A DNA stretch of 64,000 nucleotides. Origin: an uncultured Dehalococcoidia bacterium (lineage in GTDB: Bacteria > Chloroflexota > Dehalococcoidia > Lucifugimonadales > UBA3495). Numbering within the stretch: the stretch's first letter is position 1; every line of letters begins with the position of its first letter. The notes under the pieces were generated by a model that was given only the letters and a program-made list of their open reading frames with translations, did not search any database and was not told where the DNA came from. The stretch lies in NCBI GenBank assembly GCA_958296385.1, contig OY282494.1, positions 1,161,416 to 1,225,415 on the forward strand, given 5' to 3'. Below, piece after piece: positions 49,888 to 59,313 of this stretch. Made by a program: the position numbers and the translations under genes.

Positions 49888-49921
49888 ATATGACCCCTCC
49901 CGTAGCAGGATGGGGTCATAT
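49888..49921 (-). terminator. intrinsic terminator after the LLM oxidoreductase
   Basis: On the minus strand a 10-bp stem (ATATGACCCC/GGGGTCATAT, plus strand 49888-49897 with 49912-49921) is followed by a short T-run. It lies 24 bp after the stop of the gene at 49945 and before the RidA-type gene, separating the two transcripts. Confidence 0.8.
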
Positions 49922-49944
49922 CTGCGTTGCGATGGGGTAAGGAT

Positions 49945-51237
49945 TTACCCGGCGGTTTCGGCCTGGCCGGCCGGTACCGGCGCGGGCGGGTCGGCTACGT
50001 AGGGTTTGCCGGTAGCCGGGTCAACCTCAAAGGGGCCGGGCAGCTCCAGCTCTTTGGCAATCTCGCGGACGGCGGGCAGCACTTCCTGGCCCATCAGCCG
50101 CAGGCTGCGCATAGCGTCGTCGTGCGTCATCGCGCCGTCGCCGTCCCAGAAAAATATGCTGCCGGGGCGGATGGTTTCCAGCACGTGCCGGATTTTCGGA
50201 ATCACCGAGTCGGGCGTGCCGGAGATGATGGTGTAGTCCTGAATCTGCTGCTCGTAGGGGCGGGAGAGGACGCCGCCGGGGCCGATGCTGCCGCCCCGGG
50301 CCTGCGTAGCCACCGCCTGCGTGGGCAGCACCCGCCGCCGTGAGGTCAGGCCCGGCAGACGCAGCAGGGCCTGGTTGGTAGTGCCCTCGTTGCCGGCCAG
50401 GAACGGGTTGCTCGGCCCCTGCACGTACTTGCGCCCGGTCTGTTCGGCCAGTTCCTCGGTTTCGTCAACGTGCACTTTCCAGAGGTAGCCGATGTTCTGC
50501 GAACCGGACTCGTAGCCCAGCTCGGCGGCGGTGTCGTGGTACAGCTGGAACGCCTGCTTGGTGGGTTCCATCTCGGTGGCCAGCATAATGTAGGGGATGC
50601 GCTGCTCCGCCGCCCACATCAGCGAGTCGCGGCTAACCACGCCGGGCAGCCAGATGGGGGGATGCGGCTTCTGGTAGGGCTTGACCCAGGGGTTGACGTG
50701 CCGGAACTGGTAGTGCTTGCCCTCCCAGCGGAACGGGCCGGGCGTCGTCCACGCCTTGACAATCAGCTCGTGGGCCTCTTTGAACCGCTCCCAATTGTAG
50801 TGCGGTTCCACGTTGTGGGCCACGCTCTCCCGCCCGGTGCCGCGCACCCAGCCGGACACCAGCCGGCCCCGGGAAATCATGTCAATCATGGAAAGCTGTT
50901 CCACCAGCCACAGCGGGTCATCCCAGATGGGAATGATGTTGCCCAGCAGCACAATCTTGGCGCGCTGCGTGATGCGGGCCAGGATAGACGCCTCCACGTT
51001 CATTGCGCCGCCCATGCAAAAGGGCGTGCTGTGGTGCTCGTTGAGCATCAGCCCGTCAAAGCCCATCTCCTCGGCGTAGATTTTCTCGTCCAGATAGCGG
51101 TTATAAAGGTCGGCGCCCAACTGCGCGTCGTAGATGTCGTTGCTGACGTCCAGGTCAAGAATGGGCTTGCCGGTGGCGCCGAAGTACCCGGACTTGGGGT
51201 CCTGGTACGGCCTTTCGGTGAAGTATCCGATGAACAT
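49945..51237 (-). CDS. LLM-class flavin-dependent oxidoreductase
   Basis: A 430-residue luciferase-like flavin monooxygenase, a different subfamily from the gene at 19161. It has FIGYFTERPYQDPKSGYFGATG at the N-terminus, DGLMLNEHHSTPFCMGGAMNVEASILARIT, VSGWVRGTGRESVAHN and the C-terminal DDAMRSLRLMGQEVLPAVREIAKEL. AAGGAG lies 7 nt before the ATG. Upstream on the same strand are an alpha/beta hydrolase and an amidase, forming a probable operon. Substrate unknown. Confidence 0.92.
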   Translation of the reverse strand: MFIGYFTERPYQDPKSGYFGATGKPILDLDVSNDIYDAQLGADLYNRYLDEKIYAEEMGFDGLMLNEHHSTPFCMGGAMNVEASILARITQRAKIVLLGNIIPIWDDPLWLVEQLSMIDMISRGRLVSGWVRGTGRESVAHNVEPHYNWERFKEAHELIVKAWTTPGPFRWEGKHYQFRHVNPWVKPYQKPHPPIWLPGVVSRDSLMWAAEQRIPYIMLATEMEPTKQAFQLYHDTAAELGYESGSQNIGYLWKVHVDETEELAEQTGRKYVQGPSNPFLAGNEGTTNQALLRLPGLTSRRRVLPTQAVATQARGGSIGPGGVLSRPYEQQIQDYTIISGTPDSVIPKIRHVLETIRPGSIFFWDGDGAMTHDDAMRSLRLMGQEVLPAVREIAKELELPGPFEVDPATGKPYVADPPAPVPAGQAETAG

Positions 51238-51312
51238 TTTGATGCTCCTTATGCCGTTAACGGTTCACTCGGAATGACGATGGGACGGCGATTGGTTTGG
51301 GCAGCGCCGTCT

Positions 51313-52119
51313 TTACGATGACAGGAAATCCCGCACCAGGGCCAGAAACTCGTCGGTCTTTTCCAGTTCGGGATGATGGCCGCAGTCGTCCAGCAGGCTG
51401 ACGCGGGAGCCGGGGATGGATTCGTGGTACAGCCGGCTGGCGCTGGCCGGTATGATGCCGTCATCCTGCCCCCAGATAATTTGCGTGGGCAGGTTTTTCA
51501 GCCGGTGCAGCAGGTTGGGCAGGCCGGGGTAGTACATATACGGGCGCCAGCTCAGCCGGCAGGCCTCCTCGCGGGCCACCTCCCACGCCTCAGCTAGTTC
51601 GGGGGAGGGTTCGTCAGGGCAGACTTGTTGGAATTCGGGGACGTTCTCCGGGTCGTGGAATCCGGCCGTCAGAAAATCCTTGGCCACGGCCAGAAACATA
51701 TCGTAGATTTCGCCGGTGGGCGGCTTGATGCCGGCGGGTGCAACCAGTACCAGCTTGCGGAAAAGATACGGCGACATCGCGGCCATTTCCGCGGCCAGCC
51801 AGCCGCCCAGCGACAGTCCCAGCAGGTTAACCCGTTCCAGCCCCAAATCCTCGATGGCCTCCAGATACCAGCCGGCCAGGTCCCTCATGTTCATCACCCA
51901 TTCCAGCCGCTCCGTGCCGCCAAAGCCCGGGTGCGACGGAATGTAAAGCCGGTAATCCTGGGCCAGCGCCTCCTGATACCGCAGCGCGCCGTGATGGCCC
52001 AGCTCATCGTGGAGTATCAGCAAAGGTTCGCCGTCGCCGCGGCCGCCCCGAACCAGCTGGAGATTGGCGCCGGCAACCTCAACGAATTCCTCAGTCCATA
52101 CTTGCGCGCTTGCTGCCAT
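51313..52119 (-). CDS. alpha/beta hydrolase fold protein
   Basis: A 268-residue hydrolase. It has the oxyanion loop LLILHDELGHHGAL, nucleophile elbow GLSLGGWLAAEMA, and the acid and His regions IIWGQDDGIIPAS and DDCGHHPELEKTDEF. AAAGGAGG lies upstream of the ATG at 52119. It lies between the LLM gene and the amidase. The substrate is unknown; meta-cleavage-product hydrolases share this look. Confidence 0.9.
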   Translation of the reverse strand: MAASAQVWTEEFVEVAGANLQLVRGGRGDGEPLLILHDELGHHGALRYQEALAQDYRLYIPSHPGFGGTERLEWVMNMRDLAGWYLEAIEDLGLERVNLLGLSLGGWLAAEMAAMSPYLFRKLVLVAPAGIKPPTGEIYDMFLAVAKDFLTAGFHDPENVPEFQQVCPDEPSPELAEAWEVAREEACRLSWRPYMYYPGLPNLLHRLKNLPTQIIWGQDDGIIPASASRLYHESIPGSRVSLLDDCGHHPELEKTDEFLALVRDFLSS

Positions 52120-52240
52120 TTGCCAATTCCTCCTTTAACGGGCCCGGCGTCTGCATCCGGGCAACCAATAATAACACGCCAGCCGCAACCCGTCGCAGTC
52201 GGGCATCATTACCCGCCGCATCAGCCGCCGGCGCCGGGCG

Positions 52241-53674
52241 TTACAGTTCCGGCGGCCGGCGGTTATGCCAGGGGGTGGCCTGTTCGTAGGCGTAGGCGGC
52301 GCGCAGTACGTTGGGCTCGCCCAGCTGCGGGCCGGCGATTTGCATTGCCAGGGGCAGGCCGCCGTCGCCATCGTCGGTGAACCCGCAGGGGATGCTCAGC
52401 GCCGGGCAGCCGCTGAGGCTGTACAGGCCCCGGAAACTGCCCTCGCGCAGCGCCGCCGCCGCCGTTTCCTTGCTGCCGATTACTTCCGGCTCGTCGGACA
52501 GCAGGCCGGCCGGGCCGGTGGACGTGGGCTGTATCAGCAGGTCAACGTCGCGGAACGTCTGAAAGACCTGGCGGCGGATGAGCGCGCGCAGTTTCAGCGC
52601 CTTGTAATACACCTGCGCGGGTATCAGATTGCCCACCGCAAAGGCAACCCGCGTGTTGGGGTGGTAGTCGGCGAACCGCTCCCGCAGCCACTCCGGGTTG
52701 AGGCTGACCCGCTCGGTGCTGGTGATGGTGCGGACGATGGGGCCGGTGGCCGGCGCCAGCGGCAGGCTGACCGGCACGACGGTTGCCCCCAGACTGCGCA
52801 GCACGTCGCTGGCGGCGGTTACCGCATCCCGGCTTTGCTCGTTAAGAGTAAGGCCGTGCCCGCCCATCAATTCCTGCACCACGCCGATACGCAGGCCGGC
52901 GATTCCATCTTGCAGGCTGCCGACGTAATCGGGGACGGGTTCGCGGCGGCTGTATCTATCCTGCGGGTCGTGGCCGGCGATGGCGCCCAGGGTCAGCGCG
53001 CAGTCGGCAACGGTTCGGGAGATGGGGCCGATGGTATCCACCGACCAGCTGGCGCCGTCCACACCGGCGCGGCTCACCCGCCCCCACGTGGGGCGGATGC
53101 CCACCAGCCCGCAGTTGGCCGCCGGCCCGCGAATGGAACCGCCGGTGTCCTCGCCCAGCGAGGTGGCGCACAGAAAGCCGGCGGTGGCCGCCCCGCTGCC
53201 GGTGCTGGAAGTGCCGGGGTTGCGGCGGGTATCCCAGGGGTTGCGCGCCGCCCCAAACCACGAGCTGATGGGGTCGCCCAGCGCAAACTCGCTCATGTTG
53301 GTCTTGCCGATGATGATAGCGCCGGCCGCCTTGAGACGCGCCACCACCGTAGCATCCTGCTCCGGCACAAAGTCGGCGCGAATCTTGGAGGCGTCGGTAG
53401 TGCGGACGCCGGCGGTGTGGATTTGATCCTTGATGCCAACCGGCACGCCGTGCAGCGGGCCGCGCAGCTTGCCGGCCAGCAGCTCGGATTCCAGCTGCCG
53501 GGCGTCGTCCAGAGCGGCGTAGGCGCAAACGGTGATGTAGGCGTTGAGCTTGCCGCCCACCGCCGCGATGCGCTCCAGGTAAGACTGCACCGCCTCCACC
53601 GGAGATATGTCCCGTTCCCGGATGGCGTGGGCCAGTTCCGATGCCGACATAAAGGGAATGTTCCGGTCTGCCAT
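52241..53674 (-). CDS. amidase-signature-family hydrolase
   Basis: A 477-residue amidase. The Ser-cisSer-Lys catalytic set is visible: Lys in VPVGIKDQIHTAGV, the GTSSTGSGAATAGF glycine/serine loop with the cis-Ser, and the nucleophile in TSLGEDTGGSIRGPA. The ATG at 53674 has GGAGG 6 nt upstream. One base separates it from the stop of a 63-residue GatC-like gene, so the two are translationally coupled. AtzE, an amidase with a small GatC-like partner (AtzG), has the same arrangement, so an AtzE-like role is possible. Confidence 0.92.
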   Translation of the reverse strand: MADRNIPFMSASELAHAIRERDISPVEAVQSYLERIAAVGGKLNAYITVCAYAALDDARQLESELLAGKLRGPLHGVPVGIKDQIHTAGVRTTDASKIRADFVPEQDATVVARLKAAGAIIIGKTNMSEFALGDPISSWFGAARNPWDTRRNPGTSSTGSGAATAGFLCATSLGEDTGGSIRGPAANCGLVGIRPTWGRVSRAGVDGASWSVDTIGPISRTVADCALTLGAIAGHDPQDRYSRREPVPDYVGSLQDGIAGLRIGVVQELMGGHGLTLNEQSRDAVTAASDVLRSLGATVVPVSLPLAPATGPIVRTITSTERVSLNPEWLRERFADYHPNTRVAFAVGNLIPAQVYYKALKLRALIRRQVFQTFRDVDLLIQPTSTGPAGLLSDEPEVIGSKETAAAALREGSFRGLYSLSGCPALSIPCGFTDDGDGGLPLAMQIAGPQLGEPNVLRAAYAYEQATPWHNRRPPEL

Positions 53675-53675
53675 A

Positions 53676-53867
53676 TCAGTCCTCCAAATCGGCGGGTTGG
53701 GCAACGGCGACGTATTCCTCCAGGCTCATCCCCGGCGCGTCAATAGCCGCCATCGAATCCAGCATTGCATTCAGGCTGTGCGTAACCTGGCTAAGTTCGG
53801 GTTCCGCCAAAGCCAGGCTAACCGCCCTGGCCAGCGCCCGCACATCCTCGTTGGTCAAGTCAGGCAT
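53676..53867 (-). CDS. small GatC/AtzG-like amidase partner
   Basis: A 63-residue protein: MPDLTNEDVRALARAVSLAL, then SHL-type segment VTHSLNAMLDSMAAIDAP, ending in an acidic tail. It resembles GatC/AtzG-like helical hairpins that wrap around an amidase. The ATG at 53867 has AAGGAAG 5 nt upstream. The stop is 1 bp before the amidase start. GatC itself is longer (about 95 residues); AtzG is 68. No GatB is seen, so an Asp/Glu-tRNA amidotransferase is unlikely. Confidence 0.6.
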   Translation of the reverse strand: MPDLTNEDVRALARAVSLALAEPELSQVTHSLNAMLDSMAAIDAPGMSLEEYVAVAQPADLED

Positions 53868-53913
53868 AACAACTTCCTTATCAAGTGAGCAAATCGTGTT
53901 GAGCAAGCCGGCG

Positions 53914-55836
53914 CTATTGCAGGCTGTTCAGATAGTCGGCGATGGCGCGGGCTTCGGTTTCGGTGGCGCCGGTGGATGGCATTGACGTGCCGGGGGCAAA
54001 CTGCTCCGGGTTAGTTAGGTATTGGATGATGTCGTCGTGCGTCCAGGCGGCCTCCCGCGCACGCAGCGCCGCTGAGAAATTATAACCGCTGACTTGGCCC
54101 GGTGCGCGCCCGATTATACCGACCAGGTGCGGGCCGGGGCCGTGCTGCTCGGCGTTCAGACTGTGGCAAACGCTGCATTGCTGGCTGAACAGCTGCTTGC
54201 CGGCCGCCGTGTCCGTACCCGAATCTCTCGCATCCGGAGTTGGCGTTGGCGCTGGCGTTGGCGTTGGGGAGATGGCATCGCAGTCAACCGAGTACACGTC
54301 ACGGCGGTTGCGGGATTCCTCATCGCAGTACATCGTGGAACGGCTCAGAAAGTACACCCGCCCGCCATCGCGCAGCAGGGCGATGCGTCCATTCGGCATA
54401 AACGTTATATCGCGGATGCGGTAGCCGATTTCGATTTGCTCGACGTACTGCACGTCCGTATCGATGCGACGGACTCGGTAGAGCCAGCCAAAAAACGAGA
54501 CCACCAGCAGGTCGTCTTGCCACAGTGGGTAATGCTGCGGGTCGTTGACGGCAAGGGCGGACAGGGCCGGCGACGGCACCCAGGCAAACGCCGGCGGACG
54601 GAAACCGTCGTGCCGCCCCAGCTCCGCATCCTTGATGTTCGGGGGAACTTCCCGGCCATACCGCACCCCGTAGGTGACCCGGGGCCAGCCGTAATCGCTG
54701 CCCGGTTCCAGCAGGTTAAGTTCGTCGCCGCCCTGCGGCCCGTGGTCGGTGGCCCAGAGGTTGCCATCGGCATCGCGCGCCAGCCCTTGCGAGTTGCGAA
54801 AGCCGATGGCCAGCGTCTCAACCTCTCCCGTTGCGATGGCGATGCGGACGAGTTTGCCCAGCTGCCGGGCGGCGTCAAACGTAGGCTCCGCCCACCAGCC
54901 GCCTATTCCCTGGCGCCCAATTATCACCAGCAGATGGTCTGCGCCGTCCAGCAACATTTTGCCGCCGGACTCGTGCCCGGCAAACCAGCGCAAAGGCAAG
55001 CAGGGTTCTGCGTCAAATATCGTCCGCCACTCCGGCATGACCGTTACGCTTGCGCCATCCCGCCGAATCGTCGTGGACGACAACCGGAACCGGATACACT
55101 CGCCGGTAAAGTAATGGTGCGTCGCAAACAGCTCGTAACGCCCGCCGCCAAGCTCTTGCAGCAAAATATCGGCAACCCGAAAGACCCCCGGACTGAAATG
55201 ATTATCGTAATCCTCATGCTCCACCAGAGACGCTGCATTCATCGGAACGTTGCCGTCAAGATATTCCACCGTTCCATCGGAGAAAACCATGGCCAGCCGG
55301 CCTTTCGTCGTAACAACGAGCAGGTCATCCCCCATCGCCTCAATGGCCCCACCGTTCCCGTAGAAACTTTCGAGCCTGACGACCTCACTCTCGAGAGCAT
55401 ACAGATGCGTGGCGAAAGCCGGGCCCTCTGCTGCGGGGACGGCCGGCGGCGCCGGCGTTGGCGCTGGCGTGGGCGTTGGGATGGGCGTAGCCGTTCGGAT
55501 GGGCGTAGCCGTTGGCGCGGGTGTTGCCGTCGGCGCGGATGTTGCCGTTGGGACGGGTGTAGCCGTTGGCGCCGGCGTAGCGGTCGGGATCGGCGGGGCC
55601 GTTGGGGCGGCGGTGGCGATTATCGTTGCAACTCCGGCGTCCGGCGGCGCCGGCCGGGGCGTAACCGCCGGTTCCTCGGAGCAGGCGGCGACGATTATTC
55701 CCAGCAGGGCGAGGGCGATAAGCCAGCGTGCGGGCGTACGGCGTGCTGCGTTCCATACGGAAAGTTGCGCGTATCCCACGCGCCTACGTTCTAATTTTGC
55801 ACGGATGGAATATGTTACAGACTGTTCAGGGTGCAT
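53914..55836 (-). CDS. lipoprotein: PQQ/glucose-dehydrogenase-like propeller fused to cytochrome c, copy 1
   Basis: About 640 residues. A signal peptide ends in a lipobox IIVAACS, followed by a long Pro/Thr/Ala-rich linker (ATPAPTATP repeats). A soluble-glucose-dehydrogenase-like beta-propeller follows (SQGLARDADGNLWATDHGPQGGDELNLLEPGSDYGWP), then a second PTPTP linker and a class I cytochrome c domain with CSVCH heme motif and the axial-ligand Met in APGTSMPSTG (codon 53980-53982). It probably passes electrons from a periplasmic or surface dehydrogenase to cytochrome acceptors. The ATG at 55836 has GGAG 6 nt upstream; an ATG at 55848 is the alternative. Confidence 0.9.
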   Translation of the reverse strand: MHPEQSVTYSIRAKLERRRVGYAQLSVWNAARRTPARWLIALALLGIIVAACSEEPAVTPRPAPPDAGVATIIATAAPTAPPIPTATPAPTATPVPTATSAPTATPAPTATPIRTATPIPTPTPAPTPAPPAVPAAEGPAFATHLYALESEVVRLESFYGNGGAIEAMGDDLLVVTTKGRLAMVFSDGTVEYLDGNVPMNAASLVEHEDYDNHFSPGVFRVADILLQELGGGRYELFATHHYFTGECIRFRLSSTTIRRDGASVTVMPEWRTIFDAEPCLPLRWFAGHESGGKMLLDGADHLLVIIGRQGIGGWWAEPTFDAARQLGKLVRIAIATGEVETLAIGFRNSQGLARDADGNLWATDHGPQGGDELNLLEPGSDYGWPRVTYGVRYGREVPPNIKDAELGRHDGFRPPAFAWVPSPALSALAVNDPQHYPLWQDDLLVVSFFGWLYRVRRIDTDVQYVEQIEIGYRIRDITFMPNGRIALLRDGGRVYFLSRSTMYCDEESRNRRDVYSVDCDAISPTPTPAPTPTPDARDSGTDTAAGKQLFSQQCSVCHSLNAEQHGPGPHLVGIIGRAPGQVSGYNFSAALRAREAAWTHDDIIQYLTNPEQFAPGTSMPSTGATETEARAIADYLNSLQ

Positions 55837-55941
55837 CTCTATCTCCATAGTATGTTATCTAAACTGCCCGGTTCGGATTGAGGCAACATCATACACCCGG
55901 AAAGGCATCATTGCTACACGCTTTGAGTAATCAGACAGACT

Positions 55942-57663
55942 CTATTGGATACTGTGCATATAGATGACGATGGCGCGGGCTTCGGCTTCGGTGGTGCTGC
56001 TTGCTGACTTAGCCGTGCCGGGGGCGAATTGCTCCGGGCTGGTTAGATACCGGATGATGTCGTCCGCCGTCCAGGGGGTTTCCAGGCCACGCAGGGCGGC
56101 CGAGTAATCATAGCCGTCGGCTGCGCCGGGCGTGCGGGCGATGATGCCGACCAGGTGTGGGCCGTCGCGGTGCTGCGCGTCGGTCAAGGTGTGGCACGCG
56201 CTGCATTGCTGGATGAACAGCTGCTGGCCGGTCGTCGTGTACGCGTCCGGGTTCGCCGCAGCGGGGGCATCCGGCGTTGCTGTTGGCGCCGGAGTTGCTG
56301 TTGGCGCCGGGCCTATCACAGCGCAGTTCAGCGCGTACACCCCGCGCCGCTCCCTGACGTCCTCAGTGCAGTACCTATCGGAACGACTCAGCAAGTGCAC
56401 CCAATTGTCATCCTGCAACAGGGCAATGCGTCCGTCGGGCAGCAGCGTTATGTCGCGGATGGAGTAGCCGACTGCGATTTGCTCGACGTACTGAATCTGC
56501 GTTCCGTGCCGGCGGATTCGGAACAATGAGGCGGCTTTGTACGACGCAACCAGCAGGTCGTCTTGCCACAGGGGAAAATGCTGCGCGTCGTTGACGGCAA
56601 GGGCGGAGATGCCCACATTCGGCACCCAGGCAAAGGCCGGGCGCTCAAAGCCGTCGTGCCGGCCGGTATCATCGTCTTTGACCAGCCGCAGGGATACACC
56701 GCCCAGGCCTTCGCCGGAGCCAACGCCGTAGGAGGCGTGGGGGTAACCGTAATCGGCACCCGCCCGCATCAGGTTCAGTTCGTCCCCGCCCAGCGGCCCG
56801 TTGTCCGTAGCCCACAGGTTGCCGTCGGCATCCCGCGCCAAGCCCGGCGAAGTGCGCAAGCCGGTGGCCAGTATCTCCGCCTCTCCCGTTGCGATGGCAA
56901 CGCGCACGAACTTGCCAATGTGCAGGTCATCCGGAATTGGCCGCTGCCCATACGCGTGGTTGCCGATGGTTACGAGTAAGTGTTCCGCCCCATCGGTCAA
57001 CATTTTGCCTCCGGAGTTATACCACCCGCTAGTACGCTCGGAACACGGTTCCGCGTCAAATACCGTTCTCCAATCCGGCCCAACGGCCCACTGCTGCCCG
57101 TCTCTAATCAGGGTAGTAGATGACAGCCGGAGCCCGACACACTCTGCGCCAAAATGGTGGTGAGTAACAAATAGTGTGTATCCGTCCTCAACTTCTTGCA
57201 GCATAATATCGGCGACGCGAAACGGAACCGGGTCAAAATCAGGACTCTCGCTCATTGCGCTCGACTGCAACGCCGCATAGTTCATCGGAACGTTGCCGTC
57301 GAGGTATGTCAAAGTGCTGTCCGGCGCTACCAGGACAAACCGGCCCTTGGGCGTAGCGACCAGCAGGTCATCCCCCACGCTTTCAATGGCCCCGCCGGTG
57401 CCGTCAAAACTTTCAAGTTCGACGGATTCGCTTTCCAGCGCGTACAGATGCGTAGCGAGTCCCGGGTTCTCAGGTTTGGGAGTGGGCGCCCGCGTCGGTG
57501 TGGGCGTGGGTATCAGCGTGGGCGTGGCTATCGGCGTAGCCGTTGGCGCCGGTTCCCCGGAGCAGGCGGCGGCAATTATCCCCAGCAAGGCGAGTGCGGT
57601 AAGCCAGACTGCGGGTGTAAGACGGACGGCGTGCCGCAGGCGGGGATTGGGCGTTATCGCCAT
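55942..57663 (-). CDS. lipoprotein propeller-cytochrome c fusion, copy 2
   Basis: A 573-residue paralog of the gene at 53914. It has a lipobox IIAAACS, a shorter PTPT linker, the same propeller (SPGLARDADGNLWATDNGPLGGDELNLMRAGADYGYP) and a C-terminal cytochrome c domain with CSACH. The residue aligning with the axial Met of copy 1 is Lys (FAPGTAKSASS, codon 56008-56010, AAG in place of ATG), so the heme ligand set is altered. It lies 105 bp upstream of copy 1 and is read in the same direction. Confidence 0.88.
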   Translation of the reverse strand: MAITPNPRLRHAVRLTPAVWLTALALLGIIAAACSGEPAPTATPIATPTLIPTPTPTRAPTPKPENPGLATHLYALESESVELESFDGTGGAIESVGDDLLVATPKGRFVLVAPDSTLTYLDGNVPMNYAALQSSAMSESPDFDPVPFRVADIMLQEVEDGYTLFVTHHHFGAECVGLRLSSTTLIRDGQQWAVGPDWRTVFDAEPCSERTSGWYNSGGKMLTDGAEHLLVTIGNHAYGQRPIPDDLHIGKFVRVAIATGEAEILATGLRTSPGLARDADGNLWATDNGPLGGDELNLMRAGADYGYPHASYGVGSGEGLGGVSLRLVKDDDTGRHDGFERPAFAWVPNVGISALAVNDAQHFPLWQDDLLVASYKAASLFRIRRHGTQIQYVEQIAVGYSIRDITLLPDGRIALLQDDNWVHLLSRSDRYCTEDVRERRGVYALNCAVIGPAPTATPAPTATPDAPAAANPDAYTTTGQQLFIQQCSACHTLTDAQHRDGPHLVGIIARTPGAADGYDYSAALRGLETPWTADDIIRYLTSPEQFAPGTAKSASSTTEAEARAIVIYMHSIQ

Positions 57664-57687
57664 ACACTTTACCGCACAGCTGCCGCC

Positions 57688-59097
57688 CTAGGGACGTTCC
57701 GGCCACACCGCGTCGTGGTAGCCCAGGGGTACGGTTGGGCGGGCCCAGTGGGCCGGCGTTTCGGAGAATTGCACAGCCGGGGCCAAGTGGCCCAGCCGGC
57801 CGTTGGGCGTGTCGCTGGCGGTTGACCAGCGGGCGATTTCGTCGGACATGAACTCTTTTGGCACGTCCTGGAGCTCCGCCTCCGCTACCTGCCCCCGGTC
57901 CACCAGCCAGCGTCCGGTTTGGGCCAGGGAGATTCTGACCAGCCAGCTGCCCCCCTCGCGCACCCGGCGGGCCAGCGCCAGCAGTGCGCCGAACGCCATC
58001 AGGTAGCCCGTCAGATAGTCAATGGCGGAAACGGGGTAGAACTGCGGCCCCGGTTCGGCGCCGGGAAACAGCTCGCCCTGCCGGTGGGTGATGCCGCTGA
58101 CCGTTTGCACTACCGTGTCAAAGCCCCGCCGCTCGGCCCACGGCCCCACGCGGCCAAAAGCCGACAGCGATACGTACACGATGCCGGGCCGGAGCTTTGC
58201 CAAATCCTGCGGGGATAGCCCCCGTTTCGCCAGCGTGCCGGGGCGATACCCCTGCGAGAACACGTCGGCCCCGCTGACCAGCCCGCGCAGGGTGGCAACG
58301 TCGCTTTGCTCCCGCAAGTCCAGGTGCGTGGACAGCTTGCCGTGTCCGGTGTCGTATTCCTGAACGACGCTGCTGGGCAGATGGGCGCCGGTGATTTTCA
58401 GCACGTCCGCACCGTGTTCCGCCAGCGTGCGGGCGCAGGTTGGCCCGGCCAGCACGCGGGTCAGGTCAAGCACCCGGACGCCCGACAGCGGACGCGGGCC
58501 ATCCGGCAGCGGTTCCGGCGGGCTGTCGCCAATCTTTTCAATCTCCATCAGCGGCAGCGATGCGACGGCCGCCGACTGCGGATGCTGCGCCCATTCGGCC
58601 ATCGAGCGCACCATCCCGCCGGCGCCGTTGGCCGCGATGATGGCCTCCTCCAGCTCCAGAGCGTCCCACTGCGCGACGGCCTGGCGCACCGCCTCCCGAT
58701 CCTCGTCAACGCCCAGCACGCTCAAGGCGGCAGCACGATGATTGGGAAAGTTGCAGTGCAGGTAGCTCCAGCGCCCGTTGCGGGCCGGATACACGCCCAT
58801 CACCGAGGGCCGCTCCCGGCCCACCGGCGCATCATCCATCTGCATATACTGGCTGCTGCGGAGCGATGCGGTAGCCTGCCGCGCGTCAACCCCGATTTCC
58901 TGCCGCCGCCCCGTCCGCAATTCCCAAAGGTCGGACACGGCCAAACCGACGGCGGCCAGGCTGGCGGCGGCGGTTTCCCCAATGCGGAACGGCGTCGGCA
59001 AGATAGGGTCACCGCCCCCGGTGAACTCAACCTCCCCGGCGCGGCTGGCGTCCCAACCAGGAATAGAAAGAAGCGTTGACAGCGCTGCGTTAGCCAC
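57688..59097 (-). CDS. class III CoA transferase (CaiB/BaiF)
   Basis: A 469-residue formyl-CoA-type transferase. The catalytic region is VRVLDLTRVLAGPTCARTLAEHGADVLKI, and the family segments LREQSDVATLRGLVSGADVFSQGYRPGTLAKRGL and VYVSLSAFGRVGPWAERRGFDTVVQTVSGI are clear. The substrate-binding N-terminal extension reads like a second partial CoA-transferase domain, giving a longer protein than the usual 400. The GTG start at 59097 has AGGAG 7 nt upstream. It activates an organic acid as a CoA thioester in catabolism (inferred). Confidence 0.92.
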   Translation of the reverse strand: MANAALSTLLSIPGWDASRAGEVEFTGGGDPILPTPFRIGETAAASLAAVGLAVSDLWELRTGRRQEIGVDARQATASLRSSQYMQMDDAPVGRERPSVMGVYPARNGRWSYLHCNFPNHRAAALSVLGVDEDREAVRQAVAQWDALELEEAIIAANGAGGMVRSMAEWAQHPQSAAVASLPLMEIEKIGDSPPEPLPDGPRPLSGVRVLDLTRVLAGPTCARTLAEHGADVLKITGAHLPSSVVQEYDTGHGKLSTHLDLREQSDVATLRGLVSGADVFSQGYRPGTLAKRGLSPQDLAKLRPGIVYVSLSAFGRVGPWAERRGFDTVVQTVSGITHRQGELFPGAEPGPQFYPVSAIDYLTGYLMAFGALLALARRVREGGSWLVRISLAQTGRWLVDRGQVAEAELQDVPKEFMSDEIARWSTASDTPNGRLGHLAPAVQFSETPAHWARPTVPLGYHDAVWPERP

Positions 59098-59313
59098 GAT
59101 GGTACTCCTGCCTGCGGTACGCCGGACGGCAAGCCGGCATTTGGAATTGAGGGCTAAATCGTACAGTAACCGATGGCCGGAATCAATCGGAACCGCCCTC
59201 GGTCATTCTATCCCCCGCCATGGTTCCGAACGGTCGGGGTTGGAAACGGCGGGCAAATGTGATACCCTTCACAAGGTTTCAATCCGATTCTGCCCATACG
59301 GGAGGAGTATCAC

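Noticed and set aside
52265-53746. 493-residue open frame opposite the amidase
   Set aside because: Shadow of the amidase gene, which has the complete Ser-cisSer-Lys set.
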